In this document: positions 25,493-34,576 of the stretch, in pieces
Numbering within the stretch: position 1 is the stretch's first letter
Layout of the letters: each line of letters starts with the position of its first letter
Origin: Granulosicoccus sp036478565
GTDB lineage: Bacteria; Pseudomonadota; Gammaproteobacteria; Granulosicoccales; Granulosicoccaceae
Assembly: GCA_965224525.1 (NCBI GenBank)
Contig: OZ245050.1
Location: 1,240,001 to 1,304,000, forward strand
Direction: 5' to 3'
DNA length: 64,000 nucleotides
Made by a program: the position numbers and the translations under genes
Notes under the pieces: model-generated
Told to the model about the DNA's origin: nothing
The model's input: only the letters and a program-made list of their open reading frames with translations
Databases searched by the model: none

Positions 25493-26827
25493 TTGTTCGA
25501 TAGACCAGACACTGGAGATCGGGCGCTGCTCGTCCATATCGATATAAAGCAGAAACTGGCTAATGATTCGGCGGCAGGTGATCTGGATGCTGCGCGAGCA
25601 GAATTCAGGGAGCTAGCACAATCGGCCGGGCTTTCTGTCACTGATTTTGTCACAGGATCCCGACAGCGACCGACAGCGCGTCATTTTATCGGCACTGGCA
25701 AAATAGAAGAAATTCGTTTGCAACTGGTTGAAAACGAGGTGGATGTCGTGTTGTTTGGTCAGCGACTGTCGCCCAGCCAGGAGCGCAATCTGGAGCGTGA
25801 ATTCAATGTGCGTGTGCTGGATCGCAACAGTCTGATCCTGGATATTTTTGCGCAGCGCGCGCGCACCTTTGAAGGCAAGTTACAAGTGGAGCTTGCGCAA
25901 CTGGTGCATTTATCCACGCGTCTGGTACGCGGCTGGACCCACCTCGAGCGTCAGAAGGGTGGCATCGGTTTGCGCGGCCCGGGTGAAACGCAGCTCGAGA
26001 CCGATCGCCGATTACTGGCAGATCGGGTGCGGCAGCTGAAAAAACGTCTTGCCAAGGTCCGTTTGCAACGTCAGCAGGGGCGCAGTCAGCGCGGACGCTC
26101 CGGAATCGCCACTGTGGCACTTGTCGGTTACACCAACGCGGGTAAATCGACACTGTTTAATCGGCTGACTGATGAGAAGGTCTACGTGGCAGATCAGCTC
26201 TTTGCCACGCTCGACCCTACCCTGAGGCGGCTTGAATTACCTGGCGGCACTTCCGCTGTTTTGGCTGACACGGTTGGTTTTATCCGCGATCTCCCCCATG
26301 AACTGGTGGATGCCTTTCGTTCAACGCTGACTGAAACCCGCGAAGCTGATTTGTTGTTGCACATCGTTGATGACAGTGATCCGGAACGTGAAGAGCGGCG
26401 CTGCGACGTCGATCAGGTGTTGTCCGGAATCGGTGCGGGCAATGTGCCGCAGCTGATGATTTTCAATAAAATTGACCAAACCGGGCACAAAGCCAGGGTT
26501 GAGCTGTCAGAAAGCGGTGAGCCGCAAGGTGTCTGGCTTTCGGCGCTGGACGGACGCGGGGTTGCGGAACTCGGTCAGGCGATTGCCATGCGCCTGGCGG
26601 TGAAGCGCACGATCGGCTGGATGCATCTGACACCAGCGCAGGGTCGTTTGCGGGCACAGTTGTTCGAGGCAACTGCGATTGTCGAGGAGCAATTGCAGAA
26701 TGACGGCAGCATGCTGCTGCATGTTGACATGGACGCGGTGGAGTATGCCCGGCTGGCGCGGGAGCACCAATTGCAAAAAGAACCCGTTCCGGACCGCCCG
26801 ACACTTGCAGCCATCGGTCAGGCTTAA
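25493..26827 (+). CDS. hflX: Ribosome-associated GTPase HflX
   Basis: A 444-aa GTPase that binds the large ribosomal subunit and rescues or splits stalled ribosomes. It has the N-terminal HflX domain, the glycine-rich linker RGPGETQLETDRRLL, then the G domain with GYTNAGKSTLF (G1), DTVGFIRDLPHELV (G3) and NKID (G4). The start is TTG at 25493, giving MFDRPDTGDRALLVHI, which lines up with the E. coli start MFDRYDAGEQ. It lies 32 bases after hfq. Confidence 0.96.
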   Translation: MFDRPDTGDRALLVHIDIKQKLANDSAAGDLDAARAEFRELAQSAGLSVTDFVTGSRQRPTARHFIGTGKIEEIRLQLVENEVDVVLFGQRLSPSQERNLEREFNVRVLDRNSLILDIFAQRARTFEGKLQVELAQLVHLSTRLVRGWTHLERQKGGIGLRGPGETQLETDRRLLADRVRQLKKRLAKVRLQRQQGRSQRGRSGIATVALVGYTNAGKSTLFNRLTDEKVYVADQLFATLDPTLRRLELPGGTSAVLADTVGFIRDLPHELVDAFRSTLTETREADLLLHIVDDSDPEREERRCDVDQVLSGIGAGNVPQLMIFNKIDQTGHKARVELSESGEPQGVWLSALDGRGVAELGQAIAMRLAVKRTIGWMHLTPAQGRLRAQLFEATAIVEEQLQNDGSMLLHVDMDAVEYARLAREHQLQKEPVPDRPTLAAIGQA

Positions 26828-26868
26828 TACAATTAGCGGCTTTGCCGGTTTTGGAGTAATAGACAATT

Positions 26869-28083
26869 ATGGCTTGGAACGAGCCAGGTGGAAACGGAAA
26901 CAACAATGATCCCTGGGGCAACCGGAATAATTCCGGCGGGCCACCGGATCTTGATGAAGTATTCAAGAACCTGAAAAAGAAGCTTGATGGCCTGCTCGGC
27001 AACAAGGGGCAGGGTGGAGGGCCGTCGCCACGTGGCGGTCTGCCCGGCGGTACTCTGTCTGGCAAAGGCATGGGGCTGCTTGCTGCTGTGCTTGGTGTCT
27101 TGTGGTTGCTTTCCGGAATCTATGTGATTCAACCGGCGGAGGCCGGTGTGGTGACACAATTCGGTAAACACGTGACCACGACCATTCCCGGCCCACACTG
27201 GCGAATTCCCTGGCCCGTGCAGGCGGTCGAGCGTATCGATGTGGAACAGATACGAAGCTCAATGCTGGCTGAACAGCTAATCCTGACACAAGACGAGAAC
27301 ATCGTGGATATCGAGCTTTCCGTGCAGTACAACATCAAAAGTGCGGATGATTATCTGTTTAATGTTCGTAATCCCGATCAAACACTGGAACAGGTTGTTG
27401 AAAGTGCCTTGCGTGAGGTGATCGGTTCAACCAACCTGGAATCAGCGTATACCACCGGACGTGATGCGGTCGCGCAGTCAACGCGTGTCATTTTGCAAGA
27501 AGTACTGGATAGCTATAACACCGGAATCAATGTCACAGCAGTCAGTCTCGAAAAGGCACAACCGCCACCAGAGGTCAGGGCAGCTTTCGATGACGTCGTC
27601 AAAGCTCGTGAGGACAAGGAACGAACTATCAGTGAGGCGCAGGGTTACAGCAATGAAGTCTTACCAAGGGCGCGTGGCGATGCCCAGCGTGCTCTGGAAG
27701 AGTCAGAGGCTTACAGGACGCGCGTTGAGCAATCGGCACTGGGTGAGTCTCAACGGTTTCTGTCCCTGTTGGCAGAGTATGAAAAAGCGCCTGAAGTTAC
27801 ACGCGAACGGCTTTATCTGGAAACCATGGAAACCGTGTTCTCCAATACCAGCAAAGTCATGATTGATAGCAAGGCGGGTGGCGGTAACAGTTTGATGTAC
27901 TTGCCAATTGATAAAATTCTGGAGCAAAACCAGAACCGTAATTCCGAGGGCTCGAGCAGCGAATCAAACTCATCAAGTAGCTTGGCAAATGACTCATCAC
28001 GCTATGCCGATTTACCCGGGGAAACCAGTCTTGCACCGGGTCGCGCAAGTCTTCGTTCCCGCGAGCGGGGAGCTATCCGATGA
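26869..28083 (+). CDS. hflK: FtsH protease modulator HflK
   Basis: A 404-aa inner-membrane SPFH/prohibitin-family protein that, with HflC, surrounds and modulates the FtsH protease. The Gly/Asn-rich N-terminus beginning MAWNEPGG is typical. One membrane helix (MGLLAAVLGVLWLLSGIYVI, about residues 66-85) precedes the SPFH domain with QPAEAGVVTQFGKHV. The C-terminus is Ser/Arg-rich. It overlaps hflC by 4 bases, so the pair is translationally coupled. Confidence 0.96.
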   Translation: MAWNEPGGNGNNNDPWGNRNNSGGPPDLDEVFKNLKKKLDGLLGNKGQGGGPSPRGGLPGGTLSGKGMGLLAAVLGVLWLLSGIYVIQPAEAGVVTQFGKHVTTTIPGPHWRIPWPVQAVERIDVEQIRSSMLAEQLILTQDENIVDIELSVQYNIKSADDYLFNVRNPDQTLEQVVESALREVIGSTNLESAYTTGRDAVAQSTRVILQEVLDSYNTGINVTAVSLEKAQPPPEVRAAFDDVVKAREDKERTISEAQGYSNEVLPRARGDAQRALEESEAYRTRVEQSALGESQRFLSLLAEYEKAPEVTRERLYLETMETVFSNTSKVMIDSKAGGGNSLMYLPIDKILEQNQNRNSEGSSSESNSSSSLANDSSRYADLPGETSLAPGRASLRSRERGAIR

Positions 28084-28955
28084 GCCGCTTTAATAACCCG
28101 CTTGTGCTGGTCGGACTTGCATTGCTGCTGATGCTTGTCAGTGCCGGACTGTTCACGGTTGGTGAACGCGACAAGGTTGTCAAACTACGATTGGGGCAAA
28201 TGGTCGAGGGTAATTACGATCCGGGCTTACATTTTAAAATTCCCGTGTTTGAAACCATCCGCAAGTTTGACAGCCGAATACTGACACTGGATGTTCGCCC
28301 GGAACGGGTTCTGACAAGCGAGAAGAAAAACGTCATCGTCGACTCGTTTATCAAGTGGCGCATTGCTGATGCCAGAACGTTCTATACGCGGTTGGGTGGT
28401 ATTGAGTCCAGGGCCAATAGCCGACTGACCCAATTTGTTCGCCAGGGTGTCAAGGATGCTTTTGGTAAACGGACAGTTCAAGAGGTTGTTTCGTCCGCTC
28501 GGTCATCATTGCGTGAGGAAATCCAGGTCAAGATCAATACACAAGCGGAAAACCTGGGCATTGAAATTGTCGATGTACGAATCAAGAAAGTCGAATTGCC
28601 CGATGATGTTCGCGAGTCGGTCTTCCAGCGTATGGAGAAGGATCGCTCAAAAATAGCGCGGGAGATTCGTTCAGAAGGTGAGGAGAGGGCTAAGAAGATT
28701 CGCGCCGCTGCTGATCGAATTCGAGAGCAGACGCTGGCTACCGCCTACGCGCAAGCAGAGCAGACGCGTGGTGTCGGGGATGCTGAATCGGCACGGGTTT
28801 ACGCCGAGGCATACTCAAAAAACTCGGAGTTCTACAGTTTGTATCGCAGTCTGGGCGCTTATCGAAAATCATTCAGTGGTAACGGCGACGTATTGCTTTT
28901 ACAGCCGGATTCTGAATTTTTCAAATACTTCAGCGGCCCGGGTACCGGCAAATAG
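28080..28955 (+). CDS. hflC: FtsH protease modulator HflC
   Basis: A 291-aa SPFH-domain inner-membrane protein, partner of HflK. An N-terminal membrane helix (VLVGLALLLMLVSAGLFTVG) is followed by the SPFH domain and a long coiled coil around RSKIAREIRSEGEERAKKIR, then the conserved YSLYRSLGAYRKSF end. It overlaps hflK and is followed closely by a DUF2065 gene. Confidence 0.96.
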   Translation: MSRFNNPLVLVGLALLLMLVSAGLFTVGERDKVVKLRLGQMVEGNYDPGLHFKIPVFETIRKFDSRILTLDVRPERVLTSEKKNVIVDSFIKWRIADARTFYTRLGGIESRANSRLTQFVRQGVKDAFGKRTVQEVVSSARSSLREEIQVKINTQAENLGIEIVDVRIKKVELPDDVRESVFQRMEKDRSKIAREIRSEGEERAKKIRAAADRIREQTLATAYAQAEQTRGVGDAESARVYAEAYSKNSEFYSLYRSLGAYRKSFSGNGDVLLLQPDSEFFKYFSGPGTGK

Positions 28956-28971
28956 ACCGAGGCGCCTCGCT

Positions 28972-29157
28972 TTGCTGGTTGAAATCCTGACTGCGTTTTC
29001 ACTGTTTCTGGTTATCGAAGGCCTGTTGCCAAGTATCAACCCGGATCTTTACAAGGCAGCGATGAAGTCAGTTCTGGAAATTCCATCCCGGCACCTGCGT
29101 TTGGCGGGGCTCACCAGTATGATTGTGGGCGTCGTTGTGCTGACACTCGTGCGCTAA
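28972..29157 (+). CDS. DUF2065 small inner-membrane protein (YjeT-like)
   Basis: A 61-aa protein with two hydrophobic segments, LTAFSLFLVIEGLLPSI and LAGLTSMIVGVVVLTLV, separated by a short polar loop, as in E. coli YjeT. No ATG fits; the likely start is TTG 28972 after GAGGCG. Position between hflC and purA is the conserved place for this family. Function is unknown; it is probably co-expressed with hflKC. Confidence 0.75.
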   Translation: MLVEILTAFSLFLVIEGLLPSINPDLYKAAMKSVLEIPSRHLRLAGLTSMIVGVVVLTLVR

Positions 29158-29184
29158 ACCTACCCTTGGATATAGGTACTGATT

Positions 29185-30381
29185 TTGAATGAACCGCGCA
29201 CCGACCGCTGGCAATTGCCGGATGGTGTAGACGAGCTGCTGCCCGATGCGGCGTGGCGCGTTGAGCATTTGCGCCGTTCGATCATGGACTGTTGCTACCG
29301 CTGGGGCTTTGAGCTTATTACCCCGCCGCTTATCGAATACGTTGACAGCTTGCTGACCGGTACCGGGGAAACCATGGATCTGCAGACCTTCAAGCTGGTG
29401 GATCAGCAAAATGGCCGAACTTTGGGGGTGCGTGCCGACATGACCCCTCAGGCAGCACGTATAGATGCGCACGCGTTAAAACGCGATGCACCGAATCGAC
29501 TTTTTTATACCGGCACTGTGCTGCGTGCTCGAGCAGACGGGCATGGCGGCAGTCGCAGTCCGCAACAGTTTGGTGCCGAGTTGTTTGGCCACAGCGGTCC
29601 TGAGAGTGACATCGAAATTATTCAGCTAATGCTGGAAACGGTGAAGCTTGCCGGCATCGGCACAGACCAGTTGGTACTGGATCTTGGTCATGTCGGGGTG
29701 TATCACGCATTGAAAGGTGAGCTGGCGCTGAGCCCGGAGCTGGAGGCGCAACTGTTTGCTGCCATGCAACGCGGCTCGGTTCCGGATGCGCAGTCCTTGC
29801 TGTCAGAGATGAGTCAGTACAAGGATACAGTCCAACGCATACTGGCCTTAATGGCATTGCGTGGTGATGCATCAACTATCGACGCTGCCAGTGACGCGCT
29901 GGCGGGTTCACCAGCAGGTGTACAGACTGCACTGGATAACCTGCGTCATGTGGTCAGCACAGTCCGGGCGACCCACCCTAATCTTGAACTGCATATTGAT
30001 CTGTCAGAACTTCGTGGTTATCGGTACCACACGGGTATGCTGTTTGCGGTACACGATATCAATGGCGATGAATTGGCCCGTGGTGGTCGTTATGATGATA
30101 TAGGTGCAGCCTTCGGTCATGCACGGCCGGCGACTGGCTTTAGCGGTGAATTAAAACGGCTTGCAGACAGAATCGATACTGAAAAGGCTGTGCATGATCG
30201 CGGAATTTTTGCGGCGCTTTCGGATCGCGCTGATCAACAGCAGGCAATCAGTGATTTGAGATCCGCTGGCGAACGCGTTGTGTGCGCACTGCCAGCGGCC
30301 ACTATGGATGCTCGTTCTGCTGCATGCACTCGTGAACTTGTATTTGTGAATGGTGACTGGATAGTCAGGGCGATAGGTTGA
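29185..30381 (+). CDS. hisZ: ATP phosphoribosyltransferase regulatory subunit HisZ
   Basis: A 398-aa paralogue of histidyl-tRNA synthetase that lacks aminoacylation and activates the short form of HisG, the first enzyme of histidine synthesis. The N-terminal WQLPDGVDELLPDAAWRVE and the class-II segments GVRADMTPQAARI and GRYDDIGAAFGHARPATGFS support HisZ over HisS. The start is TTG 29185. Its stop overlaps the purA ATG. E. coli lacks hisZ, so this is an insertion in the otherwise E. coli-like order; many other proteobacteria have hisZ-purA. Confidence 0.92.
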   Translation: MNEPRTDRWQLPDGVDELLPDAAWRVEHLRRSIMDCCYRWGFELITPPLIEYVDSLLTGTGETMDLQTFKLVDQQNGRTLGVRADMTPQAARIDAHALKRDAPNRLFYTGTVLRARADGHGGSRSPQQFGAELFGHSGPESDIEIIQLMLETVKLAGIGTDQLVLDLGHVGVYHALKGELALSPELEAQLFAAMQRGSVPDAQSLLSEMSQYKDTVQRILALMALRGDASTIDAASDALAGSPAGVQTALDNLRHVVSTVRATHPNLELHIDLSELRGYRYHTGMLFAVHDINGDELARGGRYDDIGAAFGHARPATGFSGELKRLADRIDTEKAVHDRGIFAALSDRADQQQAISDLRSAGERVVCALPAATMDARSAACTRELVFVNGDWIVRAIG

Positions 30382-31673
30382 TGGCAAATAGCGTACTGGT
30401 GCTCGGTACCCAATGGGGTGATGAGGGCAAGGGAAAAATAGTCGATCTTCTGACGGAACAAGCAGCGTTGGTTGTGCGATTCCAGGGTGGGCACAATGCC
30501 GGTCATACACTGGTTATCGGTGATGAGAAAACCGTATTGCATCTGGTCCCCAGCGGGGTGTTGCGCGATGGCGTGACATGCGTCATCGGCAATGGCGTTG
30601 TTGTGTCTCCCGAGGCTCTGTTTGAAGAGATGGACATGCTGGCGGAGCGTGGTGTGCCAGTTGCCGAGCGTTTGCGTATCAGTAGCGCCTGCCCGTTAAT
30701 TCTGCCTTATCACATTGCTCTGGACCAGGCGCGCGAGAAAGCGGCCGGTGGCGATGCCATTGGCACGACAGGTCGTGGTATCGGCCCGGCATATGAGGAC
30801 AAGGTAGCCAGACGTGCCTTGCGGATACAGGATTTGCTGGATCTGAAGCGTTTTGACGAGCGCGTCGAAATAACTTGCGCGCATCACAATGCAACACTTG
30901 CCGCCTTTGGCGCTGATATCGTTGATGTTGAAAAAATCAAACAGGGTGCCAGGCATTACGCCGAACGCATTGCGCCATTGATTGGCGACATTCCCGGCCT
31001 TATCAATCAGCACCGTCGCCAAGGTAATCGCATTCTGTTTGAAGGTGCTCAGGGTACCTTGCTGGATGTCGATCATGGCACTTATCCGTTTGTGACCTCG
31101 TCAAATACGGTTGCAGGTGCAGCCTGTAGTGGCAGTGGTTGTGGCCCGTCCAGCATTGACTACGTGCTGGGTATCGCCAAGGCTTACACCACGCGAGTGG
31201 GTGCCGGCCCGTTTCCAACCGAGCTGTTTGATGCTGTTGGCGAAGAGCTCGGTGAACGTGGCCATGAATTTGGAGCCACTACCGGGAGGCAACGACGCTG
31301 TGGCTGGTTTGACGCTGTCGCTGTCAAGCGCGCCTGCATTCTGAGTGGTGTAACCGGTATCTGCCTGACCAAACTGGATGTGATGGATGAACTGAAAAGT
31401 ATCAGTATCTGCACCGGCTATCAACTGGGTGATCAGCTGCTGGACTTTCCGCCAATCGGTTGTGACAATCTTGCGCGATGTGTTCCGGTGTACGAAGAAA
31501 TGCCGGGCTGGCAGGCAAGAACTGCAGGGGTTACCGAATGCACTGAATTACCGAAAGCTGCCTTGGACTATATCGAGAGGCTTGAAGCGCTTGTTGGCGT
31601 ACCGATTCATTTGATCTCTACCGGACCTGAGCGGAGTGAGAATATTATTGTGCAGTGGCCGTTTGAGGGTTGA
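30381..31673 (+). CDS. purA: Adenylosuccinate synthetase
   Basis: A 430-aa enzyme that joins IMP and aspartate with GTP on the way to AMP. The GTP loop GTQWGDEGKGKIVD at the N-terminus, QGGHNAGHT, and TTGRGIGPAYEDKVARR are diagnostic. ATG 30381 shares bases with the hisZ TGA (TTGATGG), so translation is coupled. A small stem TGCGCT/AGCGCA (31680-31696) lies just past the stop, where the convergent gene also ends. Confidence 0.97.
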   Translation: MANSVLVLGTQWGDEGKGKIVDLLTEQAALVVRFQGGHNAGHTLVIGDEKTVLHLVPSGVLRDGVTCVIGNGVVVSPEALFEEMDMLAERGVPVAERLRISSACPLILPYHIALDQAREKAAGGDAIGTTGRGIGPAYEDKVARRALRIQDLLDLKRFDERVEITCAHHNATLAAFGADIVDVEKIKQGARHYAERIAPLIGDIPGLINQHRRQGNRILFEGAQGTLLDVDHGTYPFVTSSNTVAGAACSGSGCGPSSIDYVLGIAKAYTTRVGAGPFPTELFDAVGEELGERGHEFGATTGRQRRCGWFDAVAVKRACILSGVTGICLTKLDVMDELKSISICTGYQLGDQLLDFPPIGCDNLARCVPVYEEMPGWQARTAGVTECTELPKAALDYIERLEALVGVPIHLISTGPERSENIIVQWPFEG

Positions 31674-31683
31674 AACCTCTGCG

Positions 31684-32250
31684 CTATTTCAGCGCAACAG
31701 AAACTGCTCCGCTCACGGTCGACAATGTCAGCGTGTCTGCTGAAATGGCCGCTAACTCATACTTGTCTTCAAATATAAGCTCACCTGGCTGATAGCGTCG
31801 ATTATCGCTGAGTAAAATGTATTGCACAGGTTTCAATGAGATGAGTACGACGGACAGGTTTGTAAAATCGGCTAGTTGGCGGGTCTGTTTTGCAGAAGTT
31901 GCGGGGTCCGCACCAACGACCAGATTCTTATTTTCTGTCGTTTCGGATATGGACATCTGGCTGGCCGTCAAATCGGTCACACCCTCGATACCCTCGGCCG
32001 ACAGGTTCTGCTGCTTCTGAACCAGGTCCTGCCATTTGTTTGCTGATTCATCGCCGGGTAATGCACCGCTGGCCGTGTCAGATTGAACTGTTGTGCCTTG
32101 TGTTGAGCGCAGATATTGAATTATCTGGTCTTTAAATAAGTATGTTGCCAAGAAGGCGAATACGGATGTGACTAACAGGGCTCCCACGAGAAACTTCCAT
32201 GAAGTTTGCTCGCTGTTGTTATCCGTTTTCAATGAGTGAACTGGAGTCAT
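31684..32250 (-). CDS. Single-pass membrane protein with small C-terminal PilP/SctD-like domain
   Basis: A 188-aa protein. One membrane helix near residues 19-38 (FLVGALLVTSVFAFLATYLF) is followed by a polar, probably periplasmic linker and a small C-terminal domain: PVQYILLSDNRRYQPGELI, then YELAAISADTLTLSTVSGAV. That strand pattern (variable-in-use, then what it does, then what it controls) resembles the C-terminal beta-domains of PilP, GspC and SctD inner-membrane/secretin linkers. The likeness is by eye only. It is the last gene of a three-gene operon, 17 bases after the secretin-N-like gene, and converges with purA. Confidence 0.5.
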   Translation of the reverse strand: MTPVHSLKTDNNSEQTSWKFLVGALLVTSVFAFLATYLFKDQIIQYLRSTQGTTVQSDTASGALPGDESANKWQDLVQKQQNLSAEGIEGVTDLTASQMSISETTENKNLVVGADPATSAKQTRQLADFTNLSVVLISLKPVQYILLSDNRRYQPGELIFEDKYELAAISADTLTLSTVSGAVSVALK

Positions 32251-32267
32251 GCTGGCCTCATTCTTGA

Positions 32268-32852
32268 TCAGTAAGTATTGAATCCAGGGATGTCGTCGAC
32301 AGACCGGGGGGCTTGTGGTTTTTTCGATACCGTAAATTCATCGTCCGCAGGGAGCGTTATATGTTCAAGTTCTCGAACAAATGCTGCGTGAGCCGAGATC
32401 GTGATGAGACCCTCCGAAATGACGATGCTTTCATGGTCCGACAAAGCATCTGCCTCCGCTAGGCTGTCTATCATGGACATCATATTGTCAGAGTAGCTTA
32501 CTGAATGCAGCCTATGGTAACCGATCGGAGAAATGTATAGCTGATCATCAATGTACGTCCATTCGGACTGAACAGAGATCAATGCAGCTGTTAAAACCTC
32601 CTCAACAGTACCGGTAAAGTGCCCGCTTATAGTACCTTCAACATCACCCTCTACAATGGGTTGTTCACCGATAGCATCGAGAAGGTTAGCGGTAAATACA
32701 TTGACGTCAGTACTGTGTGCAACAAATTCGACATCTTCCAGGTAGGCCGCTGGTAACGCGTTGTTTGCAATCGCAACTAACGGCATTATTCCAATGACTA
32801 GCGTGCATACAACAAAACCTCCAAGCTGGCACAATACCCTAGTCGTAGCCAT
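32268..32852 (-). CDS. Free-standing secretin N0/N1-like periplasmic protein
   Basis: A 194-aa exported protein (signal peptide ending near VAIA-NN). Residues about 38-115 read like the N0 domain of SctC/YscC-type secretins: a short repetitive core with PIVEGDVEGTISGHFTGTVE, then EWTYIDDQLYISPIG. The following HSVSYSDNMMSMIDSLAEA and SIVISEGLITISAHAAFVRE look like the next ring domain. The N3 domain and the secretin barrel are absent; the frame ends after a Pro-rich tail, so it cannot form a pore by itself. Its ATG shares a base with the stop of the upstream lipoprotein gene (TAATG). Confidence 0.5.
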   Translation of the reverse strand: MATTRVLCQLGGFVVCTLVIGIMPLVAIANNALPAAYLEDVEFVAHSTDVNVFTANLLDAIGEQPIVEGDVEGTISGHFTGTVEEVLTAALISVQSEWTYIDDQLYISPIGYHRLHSVSYSDNMMSMIDSLAEADALSDHESIVISEGLITISAHAAFVRELEHITLPADDEFTVSKKPQAPRSVDDIPGFNTY

Positions 32853-33388
32853 TAGGATTTTTTACGCTTCAGTGTAAGTACCACACCGCGACTTGGCATG
32901 GCATCAAAGAGTTGGGGAGCCCAGCAACCCTCTTCGAGAATACGGTCGTGTTTTAAACCGGCAAAAAGAAATGCTTCCTTGACTCGACTGGCCCGACCGA
33001 GTGCCAACAGGCTATTGCCATTGTTGATCAAGGTTTTGCCGTGACTACAGCCGATGACAGACAAAACATCGGTATCCGGATTCATTTGAGCGGCGTACTC
33101 GTTGATGACTGTTTTGTTCTCGTGCCCGAGTCGCATGGAATCGTTTTCGAATACCAGCGTTGTTTCTAGAATATTGTCGTACTCGTCGAATAAAGTACTG
33201 TAATTGCTCTCCAGTGTGCCGTACATATTCTGTCGTATAGCCGCAGACGGAGTCGATGCGTTGCTAGGCAATGATTCCTGATTGACGGGATCGGTTCTGG
33301 AAGAAAAAACAGAGCACCCCGCCAACACCACGCCAAGCATGACAGAAGAGAAAAGTAACGTGATTCGCAGTATCCGATATGCAGTCAT
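32852..33388 (-). CDS. Lipoprotein with divergent OmpA-like C-terminal domain
   Basis: A 178-aa lipoprotein. ATG 33388 (GGAG upstream) gives a compact signal with lipobox LAGC at about residue 24. The C-terminal part, VLSVIGCSHGKTLINNGNSL, then ALGRASRVKEAFLFAGLKHD and PSRGVVLTLKRKK, follows the OmpA-like layout (strand, helix with repeated Arg/Ala, R-rich end) but lacks the usual HTD and clear peptidoglycan-binding Asp/Arg pair. It is the first gene of the three-gene envelope cassette. Function unknown; linking an assembly to the outer membrane or wall is an inference. Confidence 0.5.
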   Translation of the reverse strand: MTAYRILRITLLFSSVMLGVVLAGCSVFSSRTDPVNQESLPSNASTPSAAIRQNMYGTLESNYSTLFDEYDNILETTLVFENDSMRLGHENKTVINEYAAQMNPDTDVLSVIGCSHGKTLINNGNSLLALGRASRVKEAFLFAGLKHDRILEEGCWAPQLFDAMPSRGVVLTLKRKKS

Positions 33389-33521
33389 AATTTTTAAAAC
33401 TCCGAATAAGGTAACAACCGGCAAATATGGATGTCTGCGATGCTATGTTTATAGAGAGCAGCACGCTAAAGTCCTTGCTTGTTGCAGCTAACGTTTGTTT
33501 GCGCAAAATGTGGGAAAGATA

Positions 33522-33547
33522 TTGAATAATATTACCTGAATATTCAA
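33522..33547. promoter_or_regulatory. Inverted repeat in the AT-rich region upstream of the envelope cassette
   Basis: TTGAATA (33522-33528) and TATTCAA (33541-33547) flank 12 AT-rich bases, about 135-160 bases upstream of the cassette start codon. Position and base composition suit a promoter or operator. The gap 33389-33976 (588 bases) otherwise holds only the stem-loop at 33857 and no credible gene. Confidence 0.3.
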
Positions 33548-33856
33548 CAACAATGCATTGCGCTGAGCGTCAATAAAACCACGCGGAGCTGCATGCCGGG
33601 TAATCACGGCCAAGTGTGTAAGCGGTCTCACCAGCATGGCAGCAACACATGGAGTTAATTCGAACGGCGCTTGCCCTCGCTGCTGTGTATTAGCGGCGCT
33701 TTCGAAACCTTGTTTGCAGGAGGCAAAGAAAACAGAGGTTAGCCAGTGTCCGGCGTGGTTGTTAAAGTGACCACAAGCGTTCCTTGATCTAAATCTGGGT
33801 AAGTTTTCGAAAACTCGGTGTTAGCCGGCGATTGCATAAACGCCCGGGTGAAGATC

Positions 33857-33893
33857 ACGGCACTTGGGAAAACAGGTTGTCACAAGGTGCCGT
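33857..33893. other. Strong stem-loop in the gap between the cassette and the DUF3461 gene
   Basis: ACGGCACTTG (33857-33866) pairs with CAAGGTGCCGT (33883-33893) in a 10-bp stem with one bulged C and a 16-nt loop. It lies 84 bases past the stop of the minus-strand DUF3461 gene and has no T-tract on either side. It could be the 3' end of that message or part of a small RNA. Confidence 0.35.
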
Positions 33894-33976
33894 ACACCTG
33901 GAGTCCACGAGCGCAAACCCGCCGAGCGATAGTGATTTGCATTGAAGCAGATCGCGCCCGGCGCTTACCGGCATAT

Positions 33977-34387
33977 TTACAGCGCTTCGATTTGTCTTCG
34001 CAGATCATCTATTTTTGACGACATCACCTGATCAAGGTGGTTGAGTTCAGTCAGCAGGCGTGCTTTCTTGCTTTGATTGTTTTCTTTCAAGGTCACCAGT
34101 CGATCCAGCTCGGCTACCGCCTTCACAACAAATGGTGAAATGTTATAGACGTTTTCCATGCGTGATGTGCCGCCATCAGCAACGATGCTTTTGACTGCTC
34201 GGCCGAATTTGTATTTGCGACTGGTGGGCAGTAGTGAGCCTTTTGCTCGCTTGTAGTATATTTTCAACGTATCTCTATCCACGCCTTCCTGGCGCAAAAC
34301 GTAGTGAGAAATCTCGTAGAATCGCGTGACGCCCATTTCTGCTAGGGCTGGAAATTCAAGAGGATTGCTGGCGGTTGTGACGGACAT
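33977..34387 (-). CDS. DUF3461 family protein
   Basis: A 136-aa protein of a small gammaproteobacterial family of unknown function. The conserved core is plain: LAEMGVTRFYEISHYVLRQE, LKIYYKRAKGSLLPTSRKYK, FGRAVKSIVADGGTSR and YNISPFVVKAVAELDRL, followed by a C-terminal coiled coil. ATG 34387 with a GGAGTA site is chosen; an upstream extension of 37 codons has no family support. It appears to be monocistronic. Confidence 0.85.
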   Translation of the reverse strand: MSVTTASNPLEFPALAEMGVTRFYEISHYVLRQEGVDRDTLKIYYKRAKGSLLPTSRKYKFGRAVKSIVADGGTSRMENVYNISPFVVKAVAELDRLVTLKENNQSKKARLLTELNHLDQVMSSKIDDLRRQIEAL

Positions 34388-34576
34388 GTTCAGTACTCCG
34401 ATAGATATCACTGATGTGAGTAGATTGCTGCTTGAATGTCGCAGTGAATGTGCCAAATATAGTCCTGTACGATCGCGTAACAAGTCTGTTTGCGTCACAA
34501 GTCTTGCACCGGGATGTATCGAGTCTAGCTGTTGGAACAGTCCGGTTTTCGCAGGCGCATAGAGTTCGTGGGATTA

